Shown here: one piece after another, positions 1 to 9,596 of the stretch
Layout of the letters: every line of letters begins with the position of its first letter
How positions within the stretch are numbered: the first letter of the stretch is position 1
Assembly: GCF_964291045.1 (NCBI RefSeq)
Contig: NZ_OZ197277.1
Coordinates: forward strand, 806,001 to 870,000
Direction of reading: 5' to 3'
DNA length: 64,000 nt
Source of the DNA: PALSA-1444 sp964291045
Lineage (GTDB): Bacteria; Chlamydiota; Chlamydiia; Chlamydiales; Rhabdochlamydiaceae
Position numbers and translations under genes: made by a program
Notes under the pieces: generated by a model
What the model saw: the letters and a program-made list of their open reading frames with translations, nothing else
The model's database searches: none
What the model was told of the DNA's origin: nothing

Positions 1-543
1 AATAGAAACGGTTTTTAAGAGATAATCAGCTGTCACTTTGCGCTCTATCAAAGAAGCAAGAGGGTAGCCATGCTGGCTTAAATGCGTGAGAAACTTTTGC
101 TCAGCTTCTATGATTTGAAACGTATTGGCTGGGGCATTAAGAAACTGTTTTAAGTACCTTGTTTGTAAAAGTAAGGGGGCATCTTTGGGTTCATCGAGCG
201 ATGAGGTGATTTCAAAAGCTTGAATCGTATACACAGGTCCTGGATGGATCATGACAAAAACATCTGCCTCTTCACTCTCTTTAACAACCTCAATTGAAGC
301 TGTTGCATCGTAATAGCCATAGATATGTAAAACTTTGAGAATATCGGGAATATCGGATTCTGCTCTATATCTTAGCGCATTGACAGAGACAGGTTTTTTT
401 TCTTTAAGCGTAATCAGAGATGAGCTTTTCTTAATCGTTTTAAGCGCTTCTGAATCATTGATTCCTATAAAGTGCACATGATAGTCCATAGAAGCTACAC
501 ACAGTAAAGAAGGGAGCAAGAATCCAAGAACTTTATAAATCAT
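1..543 (-). CDS. TamA/BamA-like outer-membrane assembly protein, N-terminal part (partial)
   Basis: The minus-strand frame is open from an ATG at 543 to the window edge, giving 181 residues; the C-terminal part lies outside. The first 18 or so residues are a hydrophobic, signal-peptide-like stretch (MIYKVLGFLLPSLLCVAS). The following sequence has POTRA-like features, with a stretch reading ILKVLHIYGYYDATASIEV and a later segment ending in a QHGYPLAS pattern, as in the N-terminal POTRA repeats of TamA and BamA relatives. Such proteins sit in the outer membrane and help insert beta-barrel proteins. The barrel domain itself cannot be seen. A BamA paralogue or another Omp85-type protein is the main alternative. 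Confidence 0.6.
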   Translation of the reverse strand, partial: MIYKVLGFLLPSLLCVASMDYHVHFIGINDSEALKTIKKSSSLITLKEKKPVSVNALRYRAESDIPDILKVLHIYGYYDATASIEVVKESEEADVFVMIHPGPVYTIQAFEITSSLDEPKDAPLLLQTRYLKQFLNAPANTFQIIEAEQKFLTHLSQHGYPLASLIERKVTADYLLKTVSI

Positions 544-769
544 GTCTATTATTGTGCAAAAATAGACGGCTTTAATCAAAAGAATTTCATGTAAATCAGA
601 ACAAAAGCGTGTTTTAAGGAAAATGAAAGCCAAAGAGAGGCGGTTAGCTTCTCTAGAGATTTTTTAAGAAAAGGGTAAATTATAAATCCCTTCAACGCTT
701 AAATGTGGACGAACAAATAGGAAATCTTCCATAATTAAGGCATTATTATTTTTTTCGAAAAAGGGAACT

Positions 770-1351
770 ATGTCATTATCATTTAAGGTAGATTGGTCTA
801 AAGAATTTTGCATTCGATTTGCATATAAAAAAGAAAATGAAAAAAAAGAATTCGAATTGAACAAAGGCTCTTTAGAGAGTGTTGTTAATTTAATTGCTTC
901 TAAGACGTTAAATCCTATGGTTAGTTATGTGACACGTAATGTCTATGAAAAAACACAAAGCGCGCCTTTAGCAAGAACAGTACACTACGATACAAAAGTA
1001 TGGATCTATAACCTCGCAACAGTTATGGCTGTTTATCAAACTGCAAAAACGATTTTTTCTCAGTACCGTCTTTTTTCTTTTGTGATGGCACTTATTGCTG
1101 TTGGAGTAAGATCTGCTGTTTCAAAAACAATGGATATTGACTCTTCTGAACAAGAGTCTCTTGTCGGAGCCTCTCTTGAAGAAAATTTTAAAAATTCAAC
1201 TATCACTCAAGAACAACTGACTCAAACAATCCTGAGCTCTGTGATGAATGAACAGCCTAAAACTTGGGAAAAAGACATCTTTGTGATTAAAGGTCACCCT
1301 ATTTTTAAACGCCCTGTTTTTTTACCCTATTCTGAAAAAACAGCTATTTAG
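770..1351 (+). CDS. hypothetical protein, 193 aa
   Basis: This is an intact frame from ATG 770 to TAG 1351, directly followed by a strong hairpin terminator, so it is probably a real single gene. I do not recognise the protein. The N-terminal 30 residues are charged (many K and E). One moderately hydrophobic segment lies around residues 95-115 (FSFVMALIAVGVRSAV), which could be a membrane-associated helix. There is no signal peptide. The preceding gene is divergent and the next one convergent, so it is likely transcribed alone. A secreted effector or a small membrane protein are both possible, but nothing in the sequence decides this. Confidence 0.55.
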   Translation: MSLSFKVDWSKEFCIRFAYKKENEKKEFELNKGSLESVVNLIASKTLNPMVSYVTRNVYEKTQSAPLARTVHYDTKVWIYNLATVMAVYQTAKTIFSQYRLFSFVMALIAVGVRSAVSKTMDIDSSEQESLVGASLEENFKNSTITQEQLTQTILSSVMNEQPKTWEKDIFVIKGHPIFKRPVFLPYSEKTAI

Positions 1352-1359
1352 AGATCCTT

Positions 1360-1391
1360 AAATGAGGTGTTAATCCTTAACACCTCATTTT
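1360..1391. terminator. bidirectional hairpin terminator
   Basis: A perfect 14-bp stem (AAATGAGGTGTTAA at 1360-1373, partner at 1377-1390) with a 3-nt loop lies between two convergent genes. A/T runs flank both sides, so it can end transcription of the unknown gene before it and of the minus-strand gene ending at 1415. Confidence 0.85.
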
Positions 1392-1414
1392 AAAAAGCAA
1401 CTGAAGCAAGAATA

Positions 1415-3136
1415 TTAAGCTAATTTCACCCTCTTTTTAAGAGGTTGCCATTCGTTATTTGTTTGGTGCATTGTTTGTAAAATCGTCAGCATTCTTGAAA
1501 ATGTGTGTTTGATTTTCTGAGCCGTTAAAGGATTGGATTCCTCTTCAAGAATCGATTCCATTACAGCAGCTGAAACCACATGAGCTGCAAAAAAACCTTC
1601 CTTATATTTTTTAACAGGATCAAAAGCCTCTTCTATCCGAAGAAGAGAGCGAAACACTTCATAATTTTTTTCATCTGTATCACTCCAACATCTGATATCA
1701 GCAAGAGACCTTCCTTGAAGGGCTTGTAATTTGGAGTTCATAATCGTATAAGCTACAACTTCAGCTGAACGCTTCATCTCTTGAATGGATATAGAAGTGT
1801 ATTTCATCGTCATAGAATGGATATTAGGGGCATTCTTTGCTTCTTTTAATGTTTGAGGAATCTGCTTTTTAAGGAGAAATTCTGTAAATTTTTCTTTGTG
1901 ATGGCTGTCATTCAAAAGAGAGTGAGCTGACTGAAAGGCGGTATAATAAAAGGGGAGTCTCAAGTTGATGCGTTGCTGCGCACAAAATTCTTTGAAATAG
2001 GCTCTCATCTCTGCCCGGGTTCCCATATTGATTTGATTCACTTTGAATTCAGTGACAAATTGACAATCTCTTTCAAGTTCCTGAAAAAGCAGAGATCCGT
2101 AATTCTTTCCTTTTGTAAATCCTTTACTGTGCATGAAGCTTACAGCATTAGCAAGTAAAAATCCTCTTGCCAGATCAGCTGGATGCTTGTCTTTAAGATA
2201 CACCTCAGCAATTAATGTTTGAGAGGGTGTACTCCTTAATATACGGAGAAAGGCAATTAGAGAAAAAGCAGCAGCTGGTCCCATATTAAGCACTCCTAAA
2301 ATGTCAGCAGCTGTCTCTTCTACCCGGTTTTCCCAGTGTTCAAGTGTTAAAGAGAGGTTCTGATTGATAAGATTTTGACGAATTTTTTCCTCAAGTTCTT
2401 TTCTCGATCCTGGATAGGTAGCTAAAATATCGTGTCCTGCAACTTCATGTCCTAAACATCCCCAAGCAATTGCAGAGCCTTCTGCATACCGTTTGGGGAC
2501 ATTGACAATTCCCACTTTCACTCCAGGGAAAAAGGGAGCGCCTGGATGGTAGGCATAAGTGGAAAGACACTCTTCTGACCAATAAGCCACGGGAGACGCT
2601 TTTCCCTTCTTGTTTACACAGGAAGCGCCGTCTGCATCAACAATGAATTTTTTATATAGATCACTCACGACTTCCCGTAAAGCTTTTAAAGATTGATTAA
2701 GAGAAGTTATTTCTTTTTGTAGAGCAAAATTTTGCTGGATGGCTGTGCAAATAACCTCGGCTAAATGAGCATTTGAATAAGACATGATTCCTTTTTCAAT
2801 TTCTTGATAGAACGGATTAATAAGCAATTCTCTATAAAGAGGTGGAATACCATCTGAGTAAACAATCGGGTGCATGACTTTTTGAATAGATTGGCATTGC
2901 AAGGAAGAATTTTGTATGAGGGAGGAAAAGGAAGCGGCCTCAGATGGCGAAGGTGTGGAAGAAGAGATTTGTTTTATTTGGGATGCCTTTGGTTGAAATA
3001 CAAAACTTTCATACAGTCTTGTCAGTAATGAAGATGAAGCTAGTGAATGACTCATCAGTGATACAGGATTTTCAATAGCCTGTAATTCGGTCATGACATG
3101 CTTCATATTAATTTTAAGATTTACAGAAAGAGACAT
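1415..3136 (-). CDS. putative zinc-metalloprotease-like protein, 573 aa
   Basis: The frame runs from ATG 3136 to a stop at 1415. Near residues 228-236 it carries GHEVAGHDIL, and about 40 residues later EETAADILG. This resembles the gluzincin layout (HExxH helix followed by a glutamate helix ending in AD, as in M48 peptidases), but the spacing between the two histidines is one residue longer (HExxxH). Activity is therefore uncertain. The N-terminal 90 residues are serine-rich and probably disordered, which is common in secreted effectors. There is no classical signal peptide and no clear membrane helix. It is divergent from hemL and shares a terminator with its downstream neighbour. Apart from the metal-site-like motif I do not recognise a family. 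Confidence 0.5.
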   Translation of the reverse strand: MSLSVNLKINMKHVMTELQAIENPVSLMSHSLASSSLLTRLYESFVFQPKASQIKQISSSTPSPSEAASFSSLIQNSSLQCQSIQKVMHPIVYSDGIPPLYRELLINPFYQEIEKGIMSYSNAHLAEVICTAIQQNFALQKEITSLNQSLKALREVVSDLYKKFIVDADGASCVNKKGKASPVAYWSEECLSTYAYHPGAPFFPGVKVGIVNVPKRYAEGSAIAWGCLGHEVAGHDILATYPGSRKELEEKIRQNLINQNLSLTLEHWENRVEETAADILGVLNMGPAAAFSLIAFLRILRSTPSQTLIAEVYLKDKHPADLARGFLLANAVSFMHSKGFTKGKNYGSLLFQELERDCQFVTEFKVNQINMGTRAEMRAYFKEFCAQQRINLRLPFYYTAFQSAHSLLNDSHHKEKFTEFLLKKQIPQTLKEAKNAPNIHSMTMKYTSISIQEMKRSAEVVAYTIMNSKLQALQGRSLADIRCWSDTDEKNYEVFRSLLRIEEAFDPVKKYKEGFFAAHVVSAAVMESILEEESNPLTAQKIKHTFSRMLTILQTMHQTNNEWQPLKKRVKLA

Positions 3137-3473
3137 GTGATTTCTCCTTAAGCCCTATTTTTTAGTAAAATAGGCATGGTTAAAAACAGGTTTGCTTTTT
3201 ATTTTTTTTATACTTTTTTGAGGAAAAAAGTTTAGTAAGAAGATCTTTAAATGAAGATCTTCACGAGACACAGAAGATATTTTTTTTATGAAAATCATAT
3301 AAAAAATAGTTTTCTTTTTTAGTGATCTAGTTTTTTAACAAGCTAAAGTTAAAATAACTCCCCATCAAATTCAAGATAATTTTACATCCTTTATCCTCTA
3401 GAGAAGAATTTCTTATCACCATTTTTTATCTCCATCTATGTTTTTAAAGGATGCTTCTCTATAGTGATTTTTT
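3137..3473. other. divergent intergenic region with a perfect hairpin
   Basis: This 337-bp A/T-rich stretch separates the protease-like gene (minus) from hemL (plus) and must hold both promoters. A perfect 9-bp inverted repeat, GAAGATCTT at 3239-3247 with its partner at 3254-3262 and a 6-nt loop, is the only clear structure; it could be an operator or a leader hairpin. I see no convincing -35/-10 pair and no coding frame. Confidence 0.5.
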
Positions 3474-4751
3474 ATGAAAAGAGTAAAAAGTTTAAGCATT
3501 TTCCAAGAAGCGTGTCAGAGGATGCCAGGAGGCGTGAGTTCTCCAGTAAGAGCCTGCAAGGGATTAGATATGACGCCTCTCATCATTGAAAGAGCTAAAG
3601 GATCTACTCTTTTTGATGTGGATGGAAATCGTTATACCGACTACTGCACAAGCTTTGGAGCCCTGATCGTTGGACACGCTCATCCTGAAGTTGTTAAATC
3701 TACTATAAGTCAAATCCACAAAGGATCTTCCTTTGGGGCCACGGCAGAAGAAGAGGTATTACTTGCAAAAAAAATTCTTCAGCATATGCCTTCAATGGAT
3801 AAATTGCGATTTGTCTCTTCAGGGACAGAATCTACAATGACAGCTCTTCGTCTTGCAAGGGCGTATACAGGTAAAGATGTGATCATTAAATTTACAGGGC
3901 ATTATCATGGCCATAGCGACGCTCTTTTAGTTAAAGCAGGTTCTGGAGTTTTAGGGATTAATCCTACATCGTCATCAAAAGGGGTTCCTTCTTCATGGAT
4001 TCACTCGACACTCTCTCTTCCTTTTAATGATCTTGTCACATGTCAAAGCATCTTACGTGCAAGAGATGATATTGCAGCCGTCATTTTAGAACCCATAGCT
4101 GCTAACCAAGGACTGATTCCTGCAAATGTTGATTTCATTCAGATGTTAAGAGAAGAGACTGATAAAAAAGGTATTATTTTAATCTTTGATGAAGTGATCA
4201 CAGGATTTCGGTTAGGGCTAGGGGGTGCGCAAGAACTTTATCACATTAAGCCTGATCTCACGTGCCTCGGTAAAATTATTGGAGGTGGGTTTCCAGCAGC
4301 TGCTTTTGGAGGGAAAAAAGCCCTCATGGATCAGCTGGCTCCTCTTGGAGAGGTATATCAAGCAGGAACGCTCTCAGGCAATCCTGTAGCTATGAGCGCT
4401 GGCTTAAAAACACTTGAGTTATTAGAAACTCCTGACTGTTATGAGACTCTTGCCTATCAAACGACTTTGATTACTGAGGCATTAAGAGAAAAGATCAATC
4501 AAGAAAAAGTGGATATAGAGGTGATTCAGGCGGGGTCTATGTTTGCTTTAAGCTTAAAAACAGAGGGAAGCAGTTCTTTTGAACCGTTAAGCTTAAAGCA
4601 GTATCATTACCTTTTTCATCAATTTTTTAATCACTCTATCTATCTCTCTCCTTCTCCTTATGAAGTGAACTTTGTTTCTTTGGCTCACACGGAGCCAGAT
4701 ATCCATCAAATGTTAGAGGTGATTCGGCGTTTAGAATTTAAGCTGTTTTGA
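3474..4751 (+). CDS. hemL: glutamate-1-semialdehyde 2,1-aminomutase
   Basis: The enzyme converts glutamate-1-semialdehyde into 5-aminolevulinate, the last step of the C5 route to tetrapyrroles, in the cytoplasm with PLP as cofactor. The 425-residue length is normal for HemL. Diagnostic segments are the N-terminal MPGGVSSPVRA, the SSGTEST cofactor-phosphate region, FDEVITGFR (the aspartate that contacts PLP), and TCLGKIIGGGFPAAAFGG carrying the Schiff-base lysine. The HemL-type signature separates it from ornithine or acetylornithine aminotransferases. The start at 3474 places the usual family N-terminus correctly, although the ribosome binding site is weak. It is followed by a hairpin and appears to be a single-gene unit. 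Confidence 0.95.
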   Translation: MKRVKSLSIFQEACQRMPGGVSSPVRACKGLDMTPLIIERAKGSTLFDVDGNRYTDYCTSFGALIVGHAHPEVVKSTISQIHKGSSFGATAEEEVLLAKKILQHMPSMDKLRFVSSGTESTMTALRLARAYTGKDVIIKFTGHYHGHSDALLVKAGSGVLGINPTSSSKGVPSSWIHSTLSLPFNDLVTCQSILRARDDIAAVILEPIAANQGLIPANVDFIQMLREETDKKGIILIFDEVITGFRLGLGGAQELYHIKPDLTCLGKIIGGGFPAAAFGGKKALMDQLAPLGEVYQAGTLSGNPVAMSAGLKTLELLETPDCYETLAYQTTLITEALREKINQEKVDIEVIQAGSMFALSLKTEGSSSFEPLSLKQYHYLFHQFFNHSIYLSPSPYEVNFVSLAHTEPDIHQMLEVIRRLEFKLF

Positions 4752-4779
4752 CCCCATTCTTAAATATCTTCTCTTAAGA

Positions 4780-4805
4780 AAATGAGAGGGGAGAGTCTCT
4801 CATTT
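4780..4805 (+). terminator. hairpin downstream of hemL
   Basis: AAATGAGAG at 4780-4788 pairs with CTCTCATTT at 4797-4805 around an 8-nt loop. The following T run is short, so this is a probable but not strong terminator. Confidence 0.55.
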
Positions 4806-5036
4806 AAAATGATATAGCGGTAAGCTTAGCACACTTACAGTAGAGCAGGCATTTTTAGAAAGAGTGATCGGTCAAAAGAAGTGAAGTTTTATTTTTGAAG
4901 TCCATTTTCTTTTGGATCATCTAGATAACATTTTTTCATGAGATAAGGTAAAAGTTAAGCCCCTCAAGGATTCAATAAACACCATATCTTGTTCAAAAAA
5001 GGAAGGCCCGTTAGACTGGGGAATAAAGCGGTAATC

Positions 5037-6113
5037 ATGGTGCATATTTCCCTCTCTTTTCTAAGACGATTTTTTTTATGTGTCAGTATCATTTTTATGA
5101 CACTTTTTATGACCTCTCTTCCTCAAGGAAAAACCGTGCAAAATGGTTTGTTAGGAATCATTTTGGGGACTATTTTTACTCTCTTTTTGATCGGGATGGA
5201 TCAAATGTTTAAAAAAATCACCCTCCGTTCTTTGAATATCGCCTTATTAGGGTGCTTGATTGGCTATCTGATGGGAAAGACATTTTTCTTGATCTTTGAG
5301 GCAGCATTAGAGATCAGCTCCCTTGAAACAAAAGTAAATCCTTCTCTTTTAGAGCTTCTGAAGGTGTTAGTCTTTTTAATGACAACCTATCTTGGAGCGA
5401 TTATAACACTAAGATCTAGTGATGAACTCTATATCAGCATTCCCTTTGTGCACTTTACGCCGCTTGCTCAAAAGAAAAAAGATCTCATTATTGACACTTC
5501 AGCTCTTTTGGACTCTAGGATCATTGATCTTGCGCTCACAGGGCTTGTTGATCATACGCTCATTATCCCTCAATTTATTGTGAAAAACCTTCAGATGAGA
5601 GGAGAAAAGGGAGAAGATTTAATCCACTCTAAAGCAAGAGATAGCTTAGAAGTGCTTAAAAAACTAGAATCTATCTTAGGTCTTGAGCTTCGATATCATG
5701 AGACAGATTTTCCTGAAATTAAAGAGCTGGGAGGAAAAATTGTCCGGTTAGCCCATCTTCTAGACGCAAATATTTTAACATCAGATACAAGCCGTATTCA
5801 AAGTCCAAATATTGAAGGAGTTAGAGTCATTAATTTACAAGCTCTTTCTAACGCCCTGCAGCCTTTGATGCAAGGAGGGGAGCATATTTCCATTAAAATT
5901 CAGCGGCTAGGTAAAGAGGCAGGGCAAGGTGTGGGTTATCTTGAAGATGGCTCAATGGTTGTTGTGAATGGCTCTTCAGATAGGGTAGGAAAAACTGTTG
6001 AAGGAAGAGTGCTTTCTGTTAAACACACCTCTTCAGGACGGATTGTTTTTTGTAATTTAACTGGCGGTGAAGAAGATAGCTTATTTTCCCCTACGCAAGA
6101 GAAGCTTTTATGA
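5037..6113 (+). CDS. YacL-like membrane protein with PIN and TRAM domains
   Basis: The N-terminal 125 residues contain four hydrophobic helices. They are followed by a PIN nuclease-fold domain (LIIDTSALLDSRIID, then later acidic residues and ILTSDTSRIQ) and a C-terminal TRAM-type RNA-binding domain (IQRLGKEAGQGVGYLEDGSMVVV). This order is that of Bacillus subtilis YacL and related proteins, thought to act on RNA at the membrane. The first aspartate and downstream acidic residues of the PIN site are present, so nuclease activity is possible. I chose ATG 5037 (358 residues); an in-frame TTG at 4989 would add 16 charged residues not expected before a first membrane helix. The last four bases overlap acpS in an ATGA arrangement, so the two are translationally coupled. 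Confidence 0.8.
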   Translation: MVHISLSFLRRFFLCVSIIFMTLFMTSLPQGKTVQNGLLGIILGTIFTLFLIGMDQMFKKITLRSLNIALLGCLIGYLMGKTFFLIFEAALEISSLETKVNPSLLELLKVLVFLMTTYLGAIITLRSSDELYISIPFVHFTPLAQKKKDLIIDTSALLDSRIIDLALTGLVDHTLIIPQFIVKNLQMRGEKGEDLIHSKARDSLEVLKKLESILGLELRYHETDFPEIKELGGKIVRLAHLLDANILTSDTSRIQSPNIEGVRVINLQALSNALQPLMQGGEHISIKIQRLGKEAGQGVGYLEDGSMVVVNGSSDRVGKTVEGRVLSVKHTSSGRIVFCNLTGGEEDSLFSPTQEKLL

Positions 6114-6499
6114 AATTTTTAGGGATTGGAAACGATATTATAGAAATTCAACGCGTGCGTGATGTGCTCAAAAGGCAGGGAAAGAGTTTTATGAAAAGGG
6201 TCTTAACGCCTCAAGAAGAGATGTATTGCCTTGAGCATCAAGATCCAGACCCTCATGTTGCTGCAAGATTTTCTGTGAAAGAGTCGGTTGTTAAAGCACT
6301 TGGATGCGGTATCGGGAAGGAAGTGAGGTGGCATGATATTGAAATCGTGCGCGATTCTAAAGGTAAGCCCCAAGCTGTACTTTCTGAGCATGTGAGAAAG
6401 AAGTTTAATCACCCAGTTATTCACATATCTATAAGCCATTGCAAAAACTATGTGGCAACAGTTGCTCTCATTTATGAAAATACCCCTTTAACCTTTTAA
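6110..6499 (+). CDS. acpS: holo-[acyl-carrier-protein] synthase
   Basis: AcpS transfers the 4'-phosphopantetheine arm from coenzyme A to acyl carrier protein, activating fatty acid synthesis. The 129-residue length, the N-terminal GIGNDIIEIQRV (metal-binding aspartate) and the central AARFSVKESVVKALGCGIG are typical of the trimeric AcpS family. The C-terminal HISISHCKNYVAT also fits. Its ATG overlaps the stop of the YacL-like gene by four bases, which implies co-translation, and it is followed immediately by a terminator hairpin, so the pair forms a two-gene operon. Confidence 0.95.
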   Translation: MKFLGIGNDIIEIQRVRDVLKRQGKSFMKRVLTPQEEMYCLEHQDPDPHVAARFSVKESVVKALGCGIGKEVRWHDIEIVRDSKGKPQAVLSEHVRKKFNHPVIHISISHCKNYVATVALIYENTPLTF

Positions 6500-6516
6500 G
6501 AGATTAAAGGGATTTT
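6484..6516. terminator. bidirectional terminator between acpS and valS
   Basis: CCCTTTAA (6484-6491) pairs with TTAAAGGG (6504-6511), followed by ATTTTATTT. It overlaps the last codons of acpS and lies just past the valS stop on the other strand. Confidence 0.7.
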
Positions 6517-6518
6517 AT

Positions 6519-9332
6519 TTAAGAGGAAAAAGAGAGAAGCTGCTGCTGAATCTCTTCAAGGCTATTTTCAATTTGTGTGACAGTTGCCTGCATTTTCTGA
6601 ATAATAGCCTCAGGTGCTTTTTGCATAAATTCTTGATTTTTAAGCTGATGTCCCAGTTTACTTTGTTCTAAAAGAAGCCTTTCTTGCTCTTTTAAAAGCC
6701 TCCCTTTTTCTTTATTTTGCAGCTCTTGAGGTAAAGGTAACACAAGTTTAAAAGGGCCAACAACGGCTGTTGAGGCAAAAGAAGTGGGCTTTTCTTGAGA
6801 GAGATATTCAATGCCTTCCAGTTTAACAAGGGCATATAATATTTTTTCATGTTGTTGAATAAAGCTAAGAGAGGACTTCTCAGCAATTAACATCAATTTT
6901 GAAGCTGTTCCTGGAGGAATTTGCATCTCGGATCGAATTTGACGTATGGCATGCACAAGGGCATTGACCTGATCAAACTCCTCTTCAATGATAGCATTGA
7001 TGTCAGAGGGGCAAATCACTTGAGGGTACGGCGCAAGAGCGCACGCCTCAAATTGAAGCGCATCTATAGTCTCTTTGAGATAAGGCTCGCTCACAGATGC
7101 TTCAGACGGTATAAATTCTTTTAACACTTGAAAGAGCTCTTCTGTAATGAAAGGAGCCATGGGATGTAACAATCTAATAGCGTTTGAAAGAAGAGTAAAT
7201 AAAATGACTTGTTTATTATTTTTCTCGTGAGATGAGCCTAGTTTGCCAAAAAGATAAGGCTTAGAGAGCTCAACATAATAGGCACAAAACTCTTTCCAAA
7301 AGAAATCATACGCAGTGATGGCAGCTTGACTAAAGTTATAAGAATCTAAAGCGGATTGAACTTCTTTAATCACCCGGCTTAACCTAGAAAGTATCCACTT
7401 GTCTTCAAGCGTCAGAAGGGATGCATCTATTCCACTATTTAGTACCATACCGTCTAGGTTCATTAAAACAAATCTAGCGCCATTCCACACTTTATTGGCA
7501 AAATTTTTAAACTCTTCAAGCCGGCGCATATCGAGATCAATTTGTCTAGCATCTGTTGTCGATGAAGCAAGCGCCATCCGGACAGCATCTGTTCCATAGA
7601 GAGCAATCATTTCTAAAGGATCTAAAATGTTGCCTTTGGATTTAGACATTTTTTCCCACTTACTATACACATCTGAAGGGACCGGAGCCCCTTGATCAAA
7701 GAGTAGCTTTTGTTCTTGAGATAGATAGGCAAGAGACCCTTTTGCATCCACTTTCCAATACGATTTACTAAAAATGAGTCCATGGAGAAACACTTCTTTA
7801 AAAGGGGGCTTTTGAAAGAAGTAATAACTCATCATCATCATCCTAGCAACCCAGAAAAAGAGAATATCGTGTCCTGTCACTAAAATTGAGGTAGGGAAGA
7901 ATTTTTTCAAATCAGGGCTCTCTTCAGGCCATCCAAGAACCGTAAAGGGCCAAAGTGCTGAAGAAAACCAGGTGTCTAAAACATCAGGGTCTTGCTCCCA
8001 CGCATCGGGGTTTAAGGCGACTTCAGGAGGCGTCCCTTCTTTATCATAACAAATCATGCGAGAAGGGTCTTCTTTAGAATACCAGATGGGAATACGGTGT
8101 CCCCACCAAAGTTGCCGTGAAATGCACCAATCTCTTAGGTTATCAATCCAGTGGAAATAGGTGTTTTCAAAGGATTCAGGGATTAAACGGACTTCCTTGG
8201 TTTTCACAAGGTTAATCAAGGTGTCTTTGAAAAGAGAGAGTTTAACAAACCACTGCCTTGATAAGAAAGGCTCAATCACAGCTTTTGACCTATAGGAGAT
8301 CCCTACACGGTGTGTATAAGGGTCTACTTTTTCTAAAAAGCCCATCGCTTTCAGCTTTTCAGCAACTTTAAGTCTTGCCTCTTGCATCAGAAGCCCCTTA
8401 AATTCTCCAGCTACTTCATTGAGGCACCCATCAGGTGTCATGATATTCAGAAGTTCAAGATGGTGTCTTTCTGCCATGGCGTAGTCGTTGGGATCGTGAG
8501 CTGGAGTGACTTTAACAGCTCCTGTTCCAAAAGAAGGATCCACATGCATATCTGTAATGACAGGAATTAACCGATTTGAAAGGGGAAGACGAACCTTTTT
8601 TCCTATGAAAGATTGATATCTAGGATCGTCTTGAGAAACCGCTACGGCTGTATCTCCAAAAATGGTCTCTGGTCTAACCGTTGCAACTGTGATAAAATCA
8701 AGACTGTCTTCTAAGAAATACTTAATGTAGTAAAGAGAGCCTGTTTTTTCTTCATATTCCACTTCATCATCTGCAAGCGCTGTCTGAGTGATAGGATCCC
8801 AATTGACTAAATAGTCTCCTCGGTAGATAAGACCATCTTCAAACATCTTTTTAAAAGCGGTTCTCACTCCTTGCGACCGACTCTCATCCATGGTAAAGGC
8901 AAGCCTATCCCAATCACACGAGCATCCCAGTTTTTTAATTTGAGAGAGAATGCTTCCTTCACTTTCATTTTTCCACTTCCACACCTCTGCTAAAAAATCT
9001 TCCCTTGAGAAGTCAACCCGTCTTTTGCCGTGTGTTTTAATGAGATGTCTCTCTACAACTCCCTGTGTGGCAATCCCTGCATGGTCAGTCCCTGGAACCC
9101 ATGCTGCTTCAAAGCCGCACATCCTCTTATAGCGAACTAAGATATCTTGCAGTGTATTAACAATGGCATGCCCCATATGAAGAGATCCTGTCACATTAGG
9201 AGGGGGCATCACAATCGTAAAGGGAGGTTTTGAAGAGGCAGCAGATGTTTTAAAGGAGTTACTCTGTTGCCAAAACTGGCTAATCTTATCTTCAATATCT
9301 TGGGGAATGTAGGCTTTAGGTAGTTCTTTCAT
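6519..9332 (-). CDS. valS: valyl-tRNA synthetase
   Basis: This class I aminoacyl-tRNA synthetase charges tRNA-Val and edits misactivated threonine. The 937-residue protein has the HIGH-type motif PPPNVTGSLHMGHA near residues 43-56 and the KMSKS motif EKMSKSKGN near residue 560. The editing domain lies between them (TVRPETIFGDTAVAV, then GTGAVKVTPAHDPNDYAMAERH), and DWCISRQLWWGHRIPIWY marks the return to the catalytic core. The C-terminal 60-70 residues are a coiled-coil arm, as expected for bacterial ValRS. The gene is intact, convergent with acpS and divergent from the following unknown gene. Confidence 0.97.
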   Translation of the reverse strand: MKELPKAYIPQDIEDKISQFWQQSNSFKTSAASSKPPFTIVMPPPNVTGSLHMGHAIVNTLQDILVRYKRMCGFEAAWVPGTDHAGIATQGVVERHLIKTHGKRRVDFSREDFLAEVWKWKNESEGSILSQIKKLGCSCDWDRLAFTMDESRSQGVRTAFKKMFEDGLIYRGDYLVNWDPITQTALADDEVEYEEKTGSLYYIKYFLEDSLDFITVATVRPETIFGDTAVAVSQDDPRYQSFIGKKVRLPLSNRLIPVITDMHVDPSFGTGAVKVTPAHDPNDYAMAERHHLELLNIMTPDGCLNEVAGEFKGLLMQEARLKVAEKLKAMGFLEKVDPYTHRVGISYRSKAVIEPFLSRQWFVKLSLFKDTLINLVKTKEVRLIPESFENTYFHWIDNLRDWCISRQLWWGHRIPIWYSKEDPSRMICYDKEGTPPEVALNPDAWEQDPDVLDTWFSSALWPFTVLGWPEESPDLKKFFPTSILVTGHDILFFWVARMMMMSYYFFQKPPFKEVFLHGLIFSKSYWKVDAKGSLAYLSQEQKLLFDQGAPVPSDVYSKWEKMSKSKGNILDPLEMIALYGTDAVRMALASSTTDARQIDLDMRRLEEFKNFANKVWNGARFVLMNLDGMVLNSGIDASLLTLEDKWILSRLSRVIKEVQSALDSYNFSQAAITAYDFFWKEFCAYYVELSKPYLFGKLGSSHEKNNKQVILFTLLSNAIRLLHPMAPFITEELFQVLKEFIPSEASVSEPYLKETIDALQFEACALAPYPQVICPSDINAIIEEEFDQVNALVHAIRQIRSEMQIPPGTASKLMLIAEKSSLSFIQQHEKILYALVKLEGIEYLSQEKPTSFASTAVVGPFKLVLPLPQELQNKEKGRLLKEQERLLLEQSKLGHQLKNQEFMQKAPEAIIQKMQATVTQIENSLEEIQQQLLSFSS

Positions 9333-9596
9333 AGGAGACTGATTGTAACAAGAGAGGATACGAAAAGTCCATTAATTCTTAAGGCTGAATATGGGGAAGC
9401 GGTGTTTTAAGTCAATATTAGGATATGGCGTCTATGGATAAGAGCGTTTCATCTCTATTTTGTATAAAGGGTGTAGGTGATTTTTATTTTATGGTTTATT
9501 GATTTAAACAGGATAGAGACGATTGTTTTAAAATTATTAATTATATTATAATAATATTTATAGAGATTTAATGATTTTATTAAATGAGGAGTTTAT

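Noticed and set aside
664..864. A 66-codon minus-strand frame before the 193-residue gene
   Set aside because: It is the reverse of the start of a better supported gene, with serine/phenylalanine repeats typical of antisense A/T-rich DNA.
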